A stretch of 64,000 nt of DNA from Serratia liquefaciens (GTDB lineage: Bacteria; Pseudomonadota; Gammaproteobacteria; Enterobacterales; Enterobacteriaceae). The stretch spans positions 1 through 64,000 of the forward strand of contig JAAXZN010000013.1 in the NCBI GenBank assembly GCA_012719855.1. The letters run 5' to 3'. The translations under genes and the position numbers were made by a program. The notes beneath the pieces were generated by a model. That model was given only the letters and a program-made list of their open reading frames with translations. It was not told the DNA's origin and did not search any database. Below are positions 17,955 through 26,459 of this stretch, piece after piece; the first letter of the stretch is position 1; each line of letters starts with the position of its first letter.

Positions 17955-18351
17955 CGGTCATGTCAGGCTGGCCTGCTTCATTCTGGGCCAGCCTGTTAAC
18001 CGGAGCCACAGGCATAAAAAAACCCCGGCTTTCGGCCAGGGTCATCAATGTTTGTCGGTGACTTTCCCGACCGTCATGTTATGGCGTAAGCGTCCATCGA
18101 ACACTCCAACCTTACGCAGCCTAAGCACAACTTTTTCACAACAGAAAAAGAGACTGAATCGGCTTATCAATATTTGCTGCCAATCTTTTTTTCTGTTGCC
18201 AATAACTTTCGTTATTGAAAAACGCTGCGGCTGATTATTTTTAGATAAACTCCGGGTAATCCCGGAGTTTATTCAGGCAATTATTTTATTTCTTATCTGC
18301 TCCGGCTTAAACCATCATCGCTATCGCAAGAAATAAAGCGCTACCTGGAAA
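17955..18351. other. Gap with terminator-like hairpins, no gene seen
   Basis: About 400 bp. Two inverted repeats: ACCCCGGC.../GGCCAGGGT near 18022-18042, with a T-run on the minus strand, and AACTCCGGG-TAAT-CCCGGAGTT near 18247-18269. Either may end the cold-shock transcript that reads leftward from 18352. The 60-residue open frame at 18052-18234 lacks a ribosome binding site. Confidence 0.45.
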
Positions 18352-18564
18352 TTATAAAACTACTACGTTGCCTGCAGAAGGGCCTTTCATACCGTTTTCG
18401 ACAGTGAACTCAACGCGCTGACCTTCATCAAGCGTTTTGAAATCATTGCTTTGGATAGCGGAGAAGTGTACGAACACGTCTTTGCTGCCGTCTTCCGGAG
18501 AGATAAAACCAAAACCTTTACCTGCATCAAACCATTTTACCAAACCAGTCATTTTATTAGACAT
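18352..18564 (-). CDS. CspA-family cold shock protein
   Basis: A 70-residue OB-fold RNA chaperone. It carries both RNP motifs, KGFGFIS (residues 16-22) and [10 protein letters not shown] (residues 29-38), and starts [20 protein letters not shown] as the CspA/B/G group does. AAAGGAAA precedes the ATG. The long leader upstream resembles that of E. coli cspA, so cold induction at the RNA level is expected. Assignment to a particular paralogue is uncertain. Confidence 0.93.
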   Translation of the reverse strand: MSNKMTGLVKWFDAGKGFGFISPEDGSKDVFVHFSAIQSNDFKTLDEGQRVEFTVENGMKGPSAGNVVVL

Positions 18565-18737
18565 AGATATTTCCTTTATATTTTTGAGACGCCATAAGGC
18601 GATAGAGGTCTGTTTTTATTGGAAACTTATTGGGCACTAGAGAAGGAAATTCGCGGGAGAAGAGCTATCTATGGGATATCACTAATACTGAGAACTGCTT
18701 TACTAAAACTGCTTTCATAAGGTCTGTACTACAAACC
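18565..18737 (-). promoter_or_regulatory. cspA-type cold-shock 5' untranslated leader
   Basis: About 170 bases upstream of the csp start. Read on the minus strand it begins CGGTTTGTAGTACAGACC and continues TTATGAAAGCAG, closely like the recalled E. coli cspA leader (cold box within GGTTTGACGTACAGACC, then AAAGCAG). A GCC...GGC hairpin (CGCCTTATGGCG) sits just before the ribosome binding site, also as in cspA. In E. coli this leader refolds at low temperature to expose the start. Confidence 0.7.
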
Positions 18738-18840
18738 GATGACGCTATTTACACATAGCTAGATTATTTAAGCAAGGAATATTTAACATTATATTTATAC
18801 GCCCCACTTATTATTCCCCTCATTTTGCGCCCCGTCCTGC

Positions 18841-18868
18841 CCAGCAAGGGGCTCGTAGCCCTTGCTGG
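18841..18868 (-). terminator. Hairpin downstream of qnr
   Basis: Arms CCAGCAAGGG (18841-18850) and CCCTTGCTGG (18859-18868), perfect 10 bp. It sits 11 bp past the qnr stop but has no clear T-run on the minus strand. Confidence 0.5.
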
Positions 18869-18879
18869 CATCACAGACT

Positions 18880-19524
18880 TTAGCCGATAACCGCAATGCC
18901 TAAGCGATCCATTAGCTGGAACACCTGGTAGCTGTCCAGTTTTACCCCCTGCAGATCGGTTCCGCGCAGATCCAACTCACCCAGTTCAGAGTTGGTCAGA
19001 TCGCAATGGGTAAAGTTGGCAGCACGCCAGTCGAAGGAGGAGAACTCGCCGCCGGAGAGATCTGACCCGCTAAAGGTCGCGCCGAGGATTTGCGCACTGT
19101 TCCAGCGATTTTCCCACAGCTCACACTTTTCCAGCACCACTTTGGAAAAGTTGGCGTAACTCAGGTTGCTTTTGGTGATGTAAGCACTGCAAAACCAGGT
19201 GCGCGAGGTGATCATATTCATAAAGCTGGCACCGCGGAAGTCTGCGCCCTGAGCCCGGCACTCACGGATTTCGATACCCAGCGCGTTGGCGTTTCTGAAG
19301 TCCGCCATCGACAAGTCGCAACTTTTAAAGCTGGCGTCCTTGAGCAGTGCTCGGCTGAAATTACCGCCCTGCTGGCTCTCGCGGTCGTAAAACTGGCAGT
19401 CGATAAACTCGGTGCCGGTCAGGTCGGCGCCCGAGAAATCGCAGTGAATAAAGCTGCCATTTTCGACTTTCTCACCGGTGAACCGGTTACGAGCAATTTT
19501 TTCACCCTTCAAAGCCAGCGCCAT
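18880..19524 (-). CDS. qnr: Qnr-family pentapeptide repeat protein
   Basis: A 214-residue pentapeptide-repeat protein that, in this family, binds DNA gyrase and topoisomerase IV and lowers quinolone susceptibility. The N-terminus MALALKGEKIARNRFTGEKV, the quadrilateral coil with loops (CQFYDRESQQGGNFSRA; SFMNMITSRTWFCSAYITK) and the C-terminal RLGIAVIG match QnrB and the Serratia chromosomal SmaQnr group in length and sequence. Start at 19524 has GGGAG 7 bases upstream; the longer frame to 19632 would cover the LexA-controlled promoter. There are no mobile elements nearby, so this is an intrinsic gene. The resistance effect here is inferred. Confidence 0.93.
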   Translation of the reverse strand: MALALKGEKIARNRFTGEKVENGSFIHCDFSGADLTGTEFIDCQFYDRESQQGGNFSRALLKDASFKSCDLSMADFRNANALGIEIRECRAQGADFRGASFMNMITSRTWFCSAYITKSNLSYANFSKVVLEKCELWENRWNSAQILGATFSGSDLSGGEFSSFDWRAANFTHCDLTNSELGELDLRGTDLQGVKLDSYQVFQLMDRLGIAVIG

Positions 19525-19533
19525 TCTAACTCC

Positions 19534-19565
19534 CTGTTTATTTGTACAGTTAATGGCGCAGTATA
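19534..19565 (-). promoter_or_regulatory. LexA box and -10 of qnr
   Basis: CTGTTTATTTGTACAG at 19534-19549 fits the LexA consensus CTG-N10-CAG with CTGT/ACAG arms. A minus-strand -10 TATACT is at 19560-19565, so the box covers the transcription start and ends next to the ribosome binding site. SOS control of qnrB-type genes through LexA is known; this predicts the same for this gene. Confidence 0.8.
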
Positions 19566-19651
19566 ATCCCATATCCGTCACAGATAAAACCGCTTTGCCG
19601 GGCTTTATCTGCCTCAGAGCACAAAAAAACAACCCGTGGGAGAGATAAGCG

Positions 19652-20395
19652 CTAAGCCTGTTTGACCTGGATCCGGTTCATGTTCAGCCCCGTGGTCTGT
19701 GCCTGCAGCACGCCCTGCTCAATCAAGGCATACAGGCGGAAACTCAAAAAAGTATCCCCCACCGGATAAGGTGAACTCACCATAGCATCGCCAACCACCC
19801 GGGAACCCTGGATGTAGTCGTTCGGGCAGGCGTCCAGCAGTGGGCGGTCGTAAAATTCCAGCGCCTGTCCTTGCAGCGCATTTCCCGCGAATATCCGCAC
19901 CGGTGAATTCTCGGCCAACAGGCGATGCCAATCGGCAATCAACGTCGCTTTATCTTCCTGCGACAGTTCACGCCGCAAAATCCACAACGGCTCCAGCATT
20001 TCCACCGGGCAGCCGTTGGTGGCCACCCGGCCGGTGTGTTCAGTGACGTTCACCACGAAAACCCGACGTTCACCCAATAGCGGTAACAGAGCACGCAACA
20101 TCAGTTGTTCATCGGGGTTAGCCGCTGCCCACACCGTCACCTGCCCGCTGACCGCCGCAAGCTGCGTTTTTAATGTTGCCATTCCTGTGCGTAGCGCTTC
20201 GGAAGTATCCCACTCAGGGGCATGAACAGAATGATGCAAATCGCGTAACCAGTGACATCTGGCCTGCAGGCCCTGATCGTCATCCAGTGCATACAACGGC
20301 CCAAACGACAGGCTATCGGCAAAATCCAATACGTCTTCTCCCGGGTAGGCCAACCGCACGCAGCCGCCCGACAGTGCGATATGCACATCCTTCAT
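19652..20395 (-). CDS. DUF1835 domain protein
   Basis: A 247-residue protein starting MKDVHIALSGGCVRLAYPG. The N-terminal half (FADSLSFGPLYALDD, VTVWAAANPDEQLMLRALLPLL) fits DUF1835, and the C-terminal region (SPYPVGDTFLSFRLYALIEQGVL) fits DUF3658, which usually follows it. Function is unknown. The ATG at 20395 has AAGGAG upstream. It lies 127 bp upstream of qnr on the same strand, across the LexA-controlled promoter. Confidence 0.72.
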   Translation of the reverse strand: MKDVHIALSGGCVRLAYPGEDVLDFADSLSFGPLYALDDDQGLQARCHWLRDLHHSVHAPEWDTSEALRTGMATLKTQLAAVSGQVTVWAAANPDEQLMLRALLPLLGERRVFVVNVTEHTGRVATNGCPVEMLEPLWILRRELSQEDKATLIADWHRLLAENSPVRIFAGNALQGQALEFYDRPLLDACPNDYIQGSRVVGDAMVSSPYPVGDTFLSFRLYALIEQGVLQAQTTGLNMNRIQVKQA

Positions 20396-20501
20396 CAATG
20401 CTTCTCCTTCGCTATTGCTTAAGTCAATCCTGAACTGAATTTTGCCCCCTTTCCCCCTGCGTCACCAGGCAAATAATCTGATTTTTTCAGTTTAAGCGAC
20501 A

Positions 20502-20525
20502 TAAAAAAACCGCCCTTAGGCGGTT
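20502..20525 (-). terminator. Terminator of the 69-residue gene
   Basis: AACCGCC / GGCGGTT hairpin (20508-20514, 20519-20525) followed on the minus strand by TTTTTTT; lies 19 bp past the small gene's stop. Confidence 0.85.
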
Positions 20526-20543
20526 GAACATCAGCGCGAAGAT

Positions 20544-20753
20544 TTACTTCAGCGCTTCCTGAATGGCATCGGCCAGCGGGCCAACGTGCTTTTCGGCAGC
20601 CTTAAGCTGGAAGTCTACGCCGTTGCCGTCATTGGTGTCGGACAACGTCGCCTTGATCAGCTCCAGCGCCGCTTGCACCGCTACCAACCTTTTATGCTGA
20701 TCGTCCGTGATGGGTTTGGAACTCATGGTGGCCGGGTAGTATTGCTCTAACAT
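20544..20753 (-). CDS. Small hypothetical protein, 69 residues
   Basis: A soluble, mostly helical small protein (ITDDQHKRLVAVQAALELIKATLSD, then LKAAEKHVGPLADAIQEALK). AGGAGAG lies 6 bases before the ATG and a strong terminator follows, so it is very likely expressed. I do not recognise a characterised family. Confidence 0.72.
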   Translation of the reverse strand: MLEQYYPATMSSKPITDDQHKRLVAVQAALELIKATLSDTNDGNGVDFQLKAAEKHVGPLADAIQEALK

Positions 20754-20898
20754 CGTTCTCTCCTTGTGATTACGCTAATAAGTAACTTAACAGAATTTAA
20801 AGTTTTATCTAATGAAGCGAACCACAGAATCCCCCATTGCCACTGAGGAAAAGTTGCCGGTAAATCTATTTGGCAGAAAATTACGCCCGTCGCAATGA

Positions 20899-22071
20899 TT
20901 ACCCAAACTCTACCCAACTGGCACCGGCATCGGCAGAACGCACGCAGTTTTCTACCCAACGCACGCCCATCGCTCCGGCATGCACGTCGGGGTACCAAAA
21001 GTCGGTCAGAAACGTCTCGTCGCGCCGGTCGGTAGCGTCCATCGCCAGCGCAAAACGCCGGTAAAGATTTGACCAGGCCTCGAACAGCCCTTCGCAATGA
21101 CCGCCGCCGATGCGATCGTCCGCCAAGGCCATAGGATCAAGGTAGGACATGCCGCGCTCCAGGATTCGCACCGGCTCGCCCTGCACTTCAAAACGCAGTT
21201 GGTTAGGCTGCTCGTCCCACCACTCCAGGCTGGCCTTTTCACCCACAATGCGCACCTTTTGGCCATGCATAGAGCCGCTGTTGACGGCCGAACACCACAT
21301 TGAGCCAACCGCGCCGTTGGCGTACTCCATCAACACATAGGCATTGTCTTCCAGCGGCGCACGGGTTTTGACGAAGCTCTGGCGGCTGCACATCAGCCGT
21401 TTGATCTTCAACTGCGGCACCATGGTTTCCGCCAGGAACAGCGGATGGGTAGCCAAGTCGCCCAGAACATAGCTGGGGCCGACAAATCGCGGATCCACCC
21501 GCCAGCGCGTGCTGGGGTTGTCTTGCTCCACCGGCGCGGCATGGAACCCGTGGGAAAACTGCATGTTGATGATGCGGATCTCGCCCAGTTGGCCATCGGC
21601 AATCATCTGGCGCGCCTGAAGGATCAGTTGATGCCCGGCATAGCCGTAGGTGACCCCGATAATTTTATGCTGCTTTTGGCTCAGTTCCACCAGGGATTGC
21701 GCCTCCTGCACGGTGAAACACAGGGGTTTTTCGCACACCACGTGCAGGCCGGCTGCCAGCGCCGCCTGGCAAATAGCGAAATGGGTATTGTTTGGCGTGG
21801 CGATGGAAACCGCCTCGATGCCGTCCGCCCTGGCGGCTTCTTCACGGAATAACGTGGCGTAATCCGGATAACAGCGCTCCGCAGCCACGCCCAGGCTTTG
21901 CCCAAAGCTGCGTCCGCGCGACGCGTCAATGTCAAACGCGCCGGCCAGTAAGGTGAAAGCGCCGTCGCGCAATGCGGCCGAACGGTGGATATAACCGATT
22001 TGGCTGGTGCCGCCGCCGCCGACCATGCCCCAGCGAAGCGATCTTTCCAGAGGCTTAATACCGTTAATCAT
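20899..22071 (-). CDS. Gfo/Idh/MocA-family oxidoreductase
   Basis: A 390-residue NAD(P)-dependent sugar or inositol oxidoreductase. Rossmann motif GMVGGGGTSQIGYIHR near residue 15, the signature CEKPLCFT with its catalytic-region Lys, and the second-domain HPLFLAETM. GGAGCAACAAG precedes the ATG. It follows the isomerase gene by 14 bp and is read in the same direction, so the two form an operon under the nearby LacI-type regulator. The substrate is not evident. Confidence 0.88.
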   Translation of the reverse strand: MINGIKPLERSLRWGMVGGGGTSQIGYIHRSAALRDGAFTLLAGAFDIDASRGRSFGQSLGVAAERCYPDYATLFREEAARADGIEAVSIATPNNTHFAICQAALAAGLHVVCEKPLCFTVQEAQSLVELSQKQHKIIGVTYGYAGHQLILQARQMIADGQLGEIRIINMQFSHGFHAAPVEQDNPSTRWRVDPRFVGPSYVLGDLATHPLFLAETMVPQLKIKRLMCSRQSFVKTRAPLEDNAYVLMEYANGAVGSMWCSAVNSGSMHGQKVRIVGEKASLEWWDEQPNQLRFEVQGEPVRILERGMSYLDPMALADDRIGGGHCEGLFEAWSNLYRRFALAMDATDRRDETFLTDFWYPDVHAGAMGVRWVENCVRSADAGASWVEFG

Positions 22072-22085
22072 CTTGTTGCTCCTGA

Positions 22086-23009
22086 TTAAAAACCGACGTT
22101 TCGTAAATAGGTGAGACTTTCCGTTACGTCGCGCAGGCTGCCTTCCACCTGACGCGGATCCCGTTCCTGCTCAATGGTGACCCACCCCTGATAGCCGCGT
22201 GCCGCCAATAAGTCGCGCACGGCAGGGTAATCAATCGCTCCCTTCCCCAGCGGGCACATAACCCCTTGCGCGCAGGCACTAAAGAAATCCAGCCCGCGCT
22301 CCAGCACATCGCGAAACACCTGCGGGTTCACGTCTTTGAAATGCAGATAATCGATCCGGGAGAAGTAGCGCTCGAGCCAGGTGACCGGATCCATGCCGGA
22401 GTAATACAGATGTCCGGTATCCAGACACAATCCCGCAGTGTGATGCGGGATCTGCGCGGCCAACAGTTCTAGTTCATCAGCGAATTCAATACAGCCCCCG
22501 GCGTGCGGATGTACCACCGGCCGTACCCCATATTCCCGCCAGGCAATCTCGCTGACGGTAATGATATGTCCGATCATCCGGTTCCAATCGGCTGGCTCCA
22601 GCCGCGGTGCCTGCTTTGATTGCCCGGCAAATCTGGCCCGTTGCGGATTGCCGAAATCGATGATCACCAGATACGGCGGTGAGAAATAGCCTTCATTAAT
22701 GGGCTGCGCCTTGGGCGCCTGCGACAAACTGCGGCAAATGTTGTGAGTCAGCGCCAGGATATGCTCAAAGTTCTGTTCGCTGACCAGATCGTCAAAAAGG
22801 GTGCCGGCAACCAGCGACAGCGAATGCCGTTGCAACTCTGCGGTCAGAGTTGCGGCATCGGTGGGCAGGTAGCTCCAGGGCCCCAATTCAATGCTGTGAT
22901 AACCTGCTACGCTCGCTTCATGCAGCACTTTGCTATAAGGCGGTAGGTCAGGATTTTTGGGATCATCCACTCCCCAGCTGCAGGGAGCATTGGCAATAGG
23001 CAAGGTCAT
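22086..23009 (-). CDS. Sugar phosphate isomerase/epimerase (TIM barrel, IolE-like)
   Basis: A 307-residue AP-endonuclease-2-fold enzyme. Metal-ligand type residues sit in VVHPHAGGCIEFADELELL, GLCLDTGHLYYSGMDP and YLHFKDVNPQV, and the C-terminal WVTIEQERDPRQVEGSL is typical of inosose dehydratase/IolE-type proteins. First gene of a two-gene operon with the Gfo/Idh oxidoreductase, suggesting an inositol- or ketose-like substrate (inference). No transporter is in the cluster. Confidence 0.82.
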   Translation of the reverse strand: MTLPIANAPCSWGVDDPKNPDLPPYSKVLHEASVAGYHSIELGPWSYLPTDAATLTAELQRHSLSLVAGTLFDDLVSEQNFEHILALTHNICRSLSQAPKAQPINEGYFSPPYLVIIDFGNPQRARFAGQSKQAPRLEPADWNRMIGHIITVSEIAWREYGVRPVVHPHAGGCIEFADELELLAAQIPHHTAGLCLDTGHLYYSGMDPVTWLERYFSRIDYLHFKDVNPQVFRDVLERGLDFFSACAQGVMCPLGKGAIDYPAVRDLLAARGYQGWVTIEQERDPRQVEGSLRDVTESLTYLRNVGF

Positions 23010-23107
23010 TTTTCATTCCGTTTCGTGGTGGGCGTAGTGCCAGTATCAAACAAAAATTTCAAAATCAACAATGATGGAATTTTCATTTTTTGATGAAGAT
23101 CGCGTTA

Positions 23108-23143
23108 TTTTTGATAGCTTAAATGATGTATTTCTATCAAAAA
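23108..23143 (-). promoter_or_regulatory. Inverted operator half-sites upstream of the isomerase operon
   Basis: TTTTTGATAG (23108-23117) and CTATCAAAAA (23134-23143) are perfect 10-bp inverted arms, 16 bp apart, in the 208-bp gap ahead of the isomerase operon. TGATAG/CTATCA is the same half-site as at the LacI-type gene itself. Confidence 0.6.
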
Positions 23144-23217
23144 CAGGCCAGCCGGGGGCTTAACAGTAGAGGAGAATATTGAGCTGAGGGAATGGCTCCC
23201 ATGCCGGGAGCCGCTAA

Positions 23218-24255
23218 TCAGATATTTTCTTTGGTGATCAGATCAAAACGGTTGATGCAGTGGGTGAACCCGGAAACGTCGCCGCTGGCGGCGGAAATAA
23301 AGGTGTTGACGATCGAGGCGGCGAACTCCTGGATCCTGTGTCTCAACATCAGATCCAAAGTGCCCTCGATCAACGCCATCTCACCCCCCTCAACCGGGCC
23401 ATGACAAATCAGCATGATCTCATGCTGCCTGCCGCTCTCACGCAATGCGGCAATGATCCCCTCCACGCCGCCGCAGGGCGCATACAGGGCGACCAGGTTA
23501 GGATGGTTCTCCAGCAGGTCGTGAGTCACTCGCCTGGCACTTTCGGCCTGTTCATGGCCGCGGACCGGCTCAAGCACCCGATGCGTACTTAAATGCTCAC
23601 GCAGATAGGAACGGAAGCTGCTTTCACAGGTTTCCTGACACTGAAAGCGGTTGTCACCGATGATCACCCCCACTTCGCCCTGCCGCCGGCACAGACGCTC
23701 CACTGCCCAGGCGGCCGTGCGGCCGGCCTGTTGATTATCCAACCCGATATAACCGACGCGGCAGTGTACCGACAGATCGGACAGCAGCGTGAACACCTTC
23801 ACGCCCTGGCGAGTGGCTTCTTCAACCGCATAGCGGACCATCGGATTGTCCAGCGCCAGCACCCCGATAACATCCACACTCTGGCTGAGCTGCGTGATGG
23901 CGGCGGCGGTGTCCCCGACAGCGCTGATATCGTGAAAAATGAACTGAGGCGGGCACTCGCTATCGTGGTAAGGCATTGCCTGCTCCAGCAAGCTTTCCGC
24001 CAGCTGCGAGTAGAATGAATGCTCCTTTTTCAGCAGGATAAACCCCATTTTTAGGCGCACGGCAGGCGGTCTGGCGGCTTCAAACAGCCGGTGGGATTTC
24101 TCCAGCGCAAACCCCAGCTTTTGCGCCGCGGCTATGACTTTACGCTCCGTTTCCGGCCGCACCGGCGCACGTTGATTGATCACCCTATCAACCGTGGCAA
24201 TACCGACATGCGCCTCTCTGGCGATGGCCGCCAGGGTCGTTTTTTTGCCTGCCAT
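23218..24255 (-). CDS. LacI-family transcriptional regulator
   Basis: A 345-residue regulator. N-terminal helix-turn-helix TTLAAIAREAHVGIATVDRVINQRAPVRPETERKV, then a periplasmic-binding-protein-like effector domain (LVALYAPCGGVEGIIAALRESG; GYIGLDNQQAGRTAAWAVERL). The ATG at 24255 has GGGA 6 bases upstream; upstream ATGs would run through its own operator. It probably controls itself and the downstream isomerase/oxidoreductase pair through shared half-sites. Confidence 0.88.
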   Translation of the reverse strand: MAGKKTTLAAIAREAHVGIATVDRVINQRAPVRPETERKVIAAAQKLGFALEKSHRLFEAARPPAVRLKMGFILLKKEHSFYSQLAESLLEQAMPYHDSECPPQFIFHDISAVGDTAAAITQLSQSVDVIGVLALDNPMVRYAVEEATRQGVKVFTLLSDLSVHCRVGYIGLDNQQAGRTAAWAVERLCRRQGEVGVIIGDNRFQCQETCESSFRSYLREHLSTHRVLEPVRGHEQAESARRVTHDLLENHPNLVALYAPCGGVEGIIAALRESGRQHEIMLICHGPVEGGEMALIEGTLDLMLRHRIQEFAASIVNTFISAASGDVSGFTHCINRFDLITKENI

Positions 24256-24275
24256 AATCATTCCCATCACAGTTT

Positions 24276-24290
24276 TGATAGAAACTATCA
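24276..24290 (-). promoter_or_regulatory. Operator of the LacI-type gene
   Basis: TGATAGAAACTATCA, a perfect 15-bp dyad 20 bp ahead of the LacI-type start, a normal place for autoregulation. The half-site recurs upstream of the isomerase operon. Confidence 0.65.
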
Positions 24291-24367
24291 TGGCAGGCCG
24301 GTTGAAAGAAAGCCGATGCGGAGTTTGTGTGATCGGGCGCGTTAATCGCCCAGCGCGAGGGGAAGCC

Positions 24368-24784
24368 TCAACGGTAAACGGAGAATTTCTTCGTCAGCGG
24401 TTTAAGTTGTTCGCTATCCCCGTACAGCGCCACCGCAACGAATTCCAGCTTGTCATACTCGGTATTGGCAGTGTCGGCAATTTGTTGCTCTGCGGAATGG
24501 GACAGCATGGTGGTGGTAAAGAAGTTGGCTAACACCGCTTCTTCTTTGCATTTGAGCATCAGATTGCTGAGCTGGCTGCTGTTTTTCGCCTGCAGGATCA
24601 CGATCGGATAATGGCTCATATTGGCACTTACGCCTTCGATGGCGCTGGGATAATGGTGGAATTCACGCTGTTCGATCAGATCGGTAATGCCGGCGGTTAA
24701 ATGGCAGGAAGCGTTAAATAAGGTGGCCGGTTCGTGGTTGCGGTTCAGGATGATATAAAATTTTTTCTCGTTGTCGCTGTACAT
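24368..24784 (-). CDS. DUF2000-family protein
   Basis: A 138-residue soluble protein (MYSDNEKKFYIILNRNHEPATLFNASCHLTAGI; HYPIVILQAKNSSQLSNLMLKCKEEAVLANFFTTTML). The pattern fits DUF2000, a small alpha/beta fold of unknown function related to peptidyl-tRNA hydrolase 2. Start at 24784 has GGAGAG 4 bases upstream. Divergent from the MFS gene. Confidence 0.65.
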   Translation of the reverse strand: MYSDNEKKFYIILNRNHEPATLFNASCHLTAGITDLIEQREFHHYPSAIEGVSANMSHYPIVILQAKNSSQLSNLMLKCKEEAVLANFFTTTMLSHSAEQQIADTANTEYDKLEFVAVALYGDSEQLKPLTKKFSVYR

Positions 24785-25036
24785 GTTCTCTCCTTGGATG
24801 TTGTCATCAGTGTTACCCAGACTGGCATTGATGTTCAATGATAACGATCATTGCCAAAAGCCTTTACCGAGATGCCGGGCCGCCAAAGGGTCCTGTAATA
24901 AGGTGACAACGGTGGAAACACGCCCCAGCAAGAAAGCTCGAAATATGCGGTTTCAGCGGCAAACAGAGCCATAATTGAACTGCCGCCCGTCGTGCCTGGG
25001 AGCATAGTCTGGTCTTTGTCGTCGCTGGAGACCGCC

Positions 25037-26248
25037 ATGTCCGCTATCAAACCTGAAACGCTGAACGCCACCCTCGATACCCCGACCACCCAGTGGCCGG
25101 CTATCGTCAATGTGGTGCTCGCCGGTATTGCCGTCGCTCTTCACGTGGGTAAAGCGACCATCGCCTTACCGGAACTGCAACGCGAATTCGGCCGTTCGCT
25201 AGAGTCGCTGAGCTGGATCATTTCGGCCTTTCCCTTTATCGGCGTGTTAGGGGGCATCGCCGCCGGCCTGCTGGTGCGCCGTTGGGGCGACCGGCGTTTG
25301 TTGGGGCTGGGGTTGGTGATCGTCAGCGCCGCCAGCTTCCTGGGCGCGGCTCAGCACGACTTCACCGGTTTGATCGTCACCCGTGCGATTGAGGGGATAG
25401 GTTTCGTTATCGTCGTGGTCTCAGCGCCAACCGTGCTAACGCGCGTAGTTTCACCGCAAAAACGTAATCTGGTCTTCAGTATTTGGAGCACCTTTATGCC
25501 CGCGGGGATTGCCGTTTCGCTGTTTTTCGGTCCGCATTTCAGCGGCTGGCAGCAAAGCTGGATCGCCGGCGGTATCCTCACCCTATTGGCAGCGCTGCTG
25601 CTGCCGTTAACCACCCCGCGAGCCGTTGTCACCACGCGTTCCGCCGTTGCCTTGAAACTACGGCAGGCCTTGGGCAGCATCCTGCGCGCACGGCAGCCCC
25701 TGCTGTTGGCCTTGATATTTACCACCTATAACCTGCAGTTCTTTGCCGTGATGGCCTTTCTGCCAATTTTCCTGATGCAGCGCATCGGGTTGACGCTGGC
25801 AGCCGCCGGTGGGATCAGCGCGGCGGTGATAGCCGTCAATATCCTCGGCAATCTTGCCGCAGGCGTGCTGCTTTCGCGCGGTGTGCGGGCCCGAACCCTG
25901 CTCGCCGTTGTCAGCCTGCTGATGGGGCTTGCCGGTGCCGGCGTCTTCCTGTCGGTTACGCCGAACGCTTTGCTTATCCCTCTGTGCTTAGTGTTTAGCG
26001 CCATTGGCGGCATGATGCCCGCCACCATCCTTGCCGCCACTCCGGCGGCGGCGCCAGAACCTACGCTGATCCCCCTGAGTCTGGGGCTGGTGATGCAAGG
26101 CATTTATCTTGGCCAGGTGATCGGCCCCATCGTGTTGAGTAGCCTTGTCGCCTACGCTGGCTGGTCCGCACCCGCAGGTATGGTGCTGGCCGCCGCGGTG
26201 ATGGGCAGTATCCTGGCGCTGGCACTCGCGTCGAAAACCAGATCCTAG
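25037..26248 (+). CDS. MFS transporter
   Basis: A 403-residue permease with about twelve membrane helices. The loop 2-3 motif GLLVRRWGDRRLLGLGLV and helix-5 region GIGFVIVVVSAPTVLTRVV are typical of the major facilitator superfamily. GGAG lies 7 bases before the ATG at 25037; the frame is open upstream but unsupported. Substrate unknown; the sequence does not point to one subfamily clearly. Confidence 0.82.
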   Translation: MSAIKPETLNATLDTPTTQWPAIVNVVLAGIAVALHVGKATIALPELQREFGRSLESLSWIISAFPFIGVLGGIAAGLLVRRWGDRRLLGLGLVIVSAASFLGAAQHDFTGLIVTRAIEGIGFVIVVVSAPTVLTRVVSPQKRNLVFSIWSTFMPAGIAVSLFFGPHFSGWQQSWIAGGILTLLAALLLPLTTPRAVVTTRSAVALKLRQALGSILRARQPLLLALIFTTYNLQFFAVMAFLPIFLMQRIGLTLAAAGGISAAVIAVNILGNLAAGVLLSRGVRARTLLAVVSLLMGLAGAGVFLSVTPNALLIPLCLVFSAIGGMMPATILAATPAAAPEPTLIPLSLGLVMQGIYLGQVIGPIVLSSLVAYAGWSAPAGMVLAAAVMGSILALALASKTRS

Positions 26249-26459
26249 GCAATGTCTGCCCGGCCAGGTTATCCAACCGGCATTTCATCAGCTTAATGTC
26301 CTCATAATATGAGGCACTATTAGTAAGTTTTATTAACTGTTCACCGATAAAATCCGCTACCTGTTAACCGTTTGTGATGATAGGGTTTATTCTTCAAGAA
26401 GTGTCAATGCCGGTGAATACCGAGATTCACCGGCAAAATCTATCATCTGAGGGACAGGT

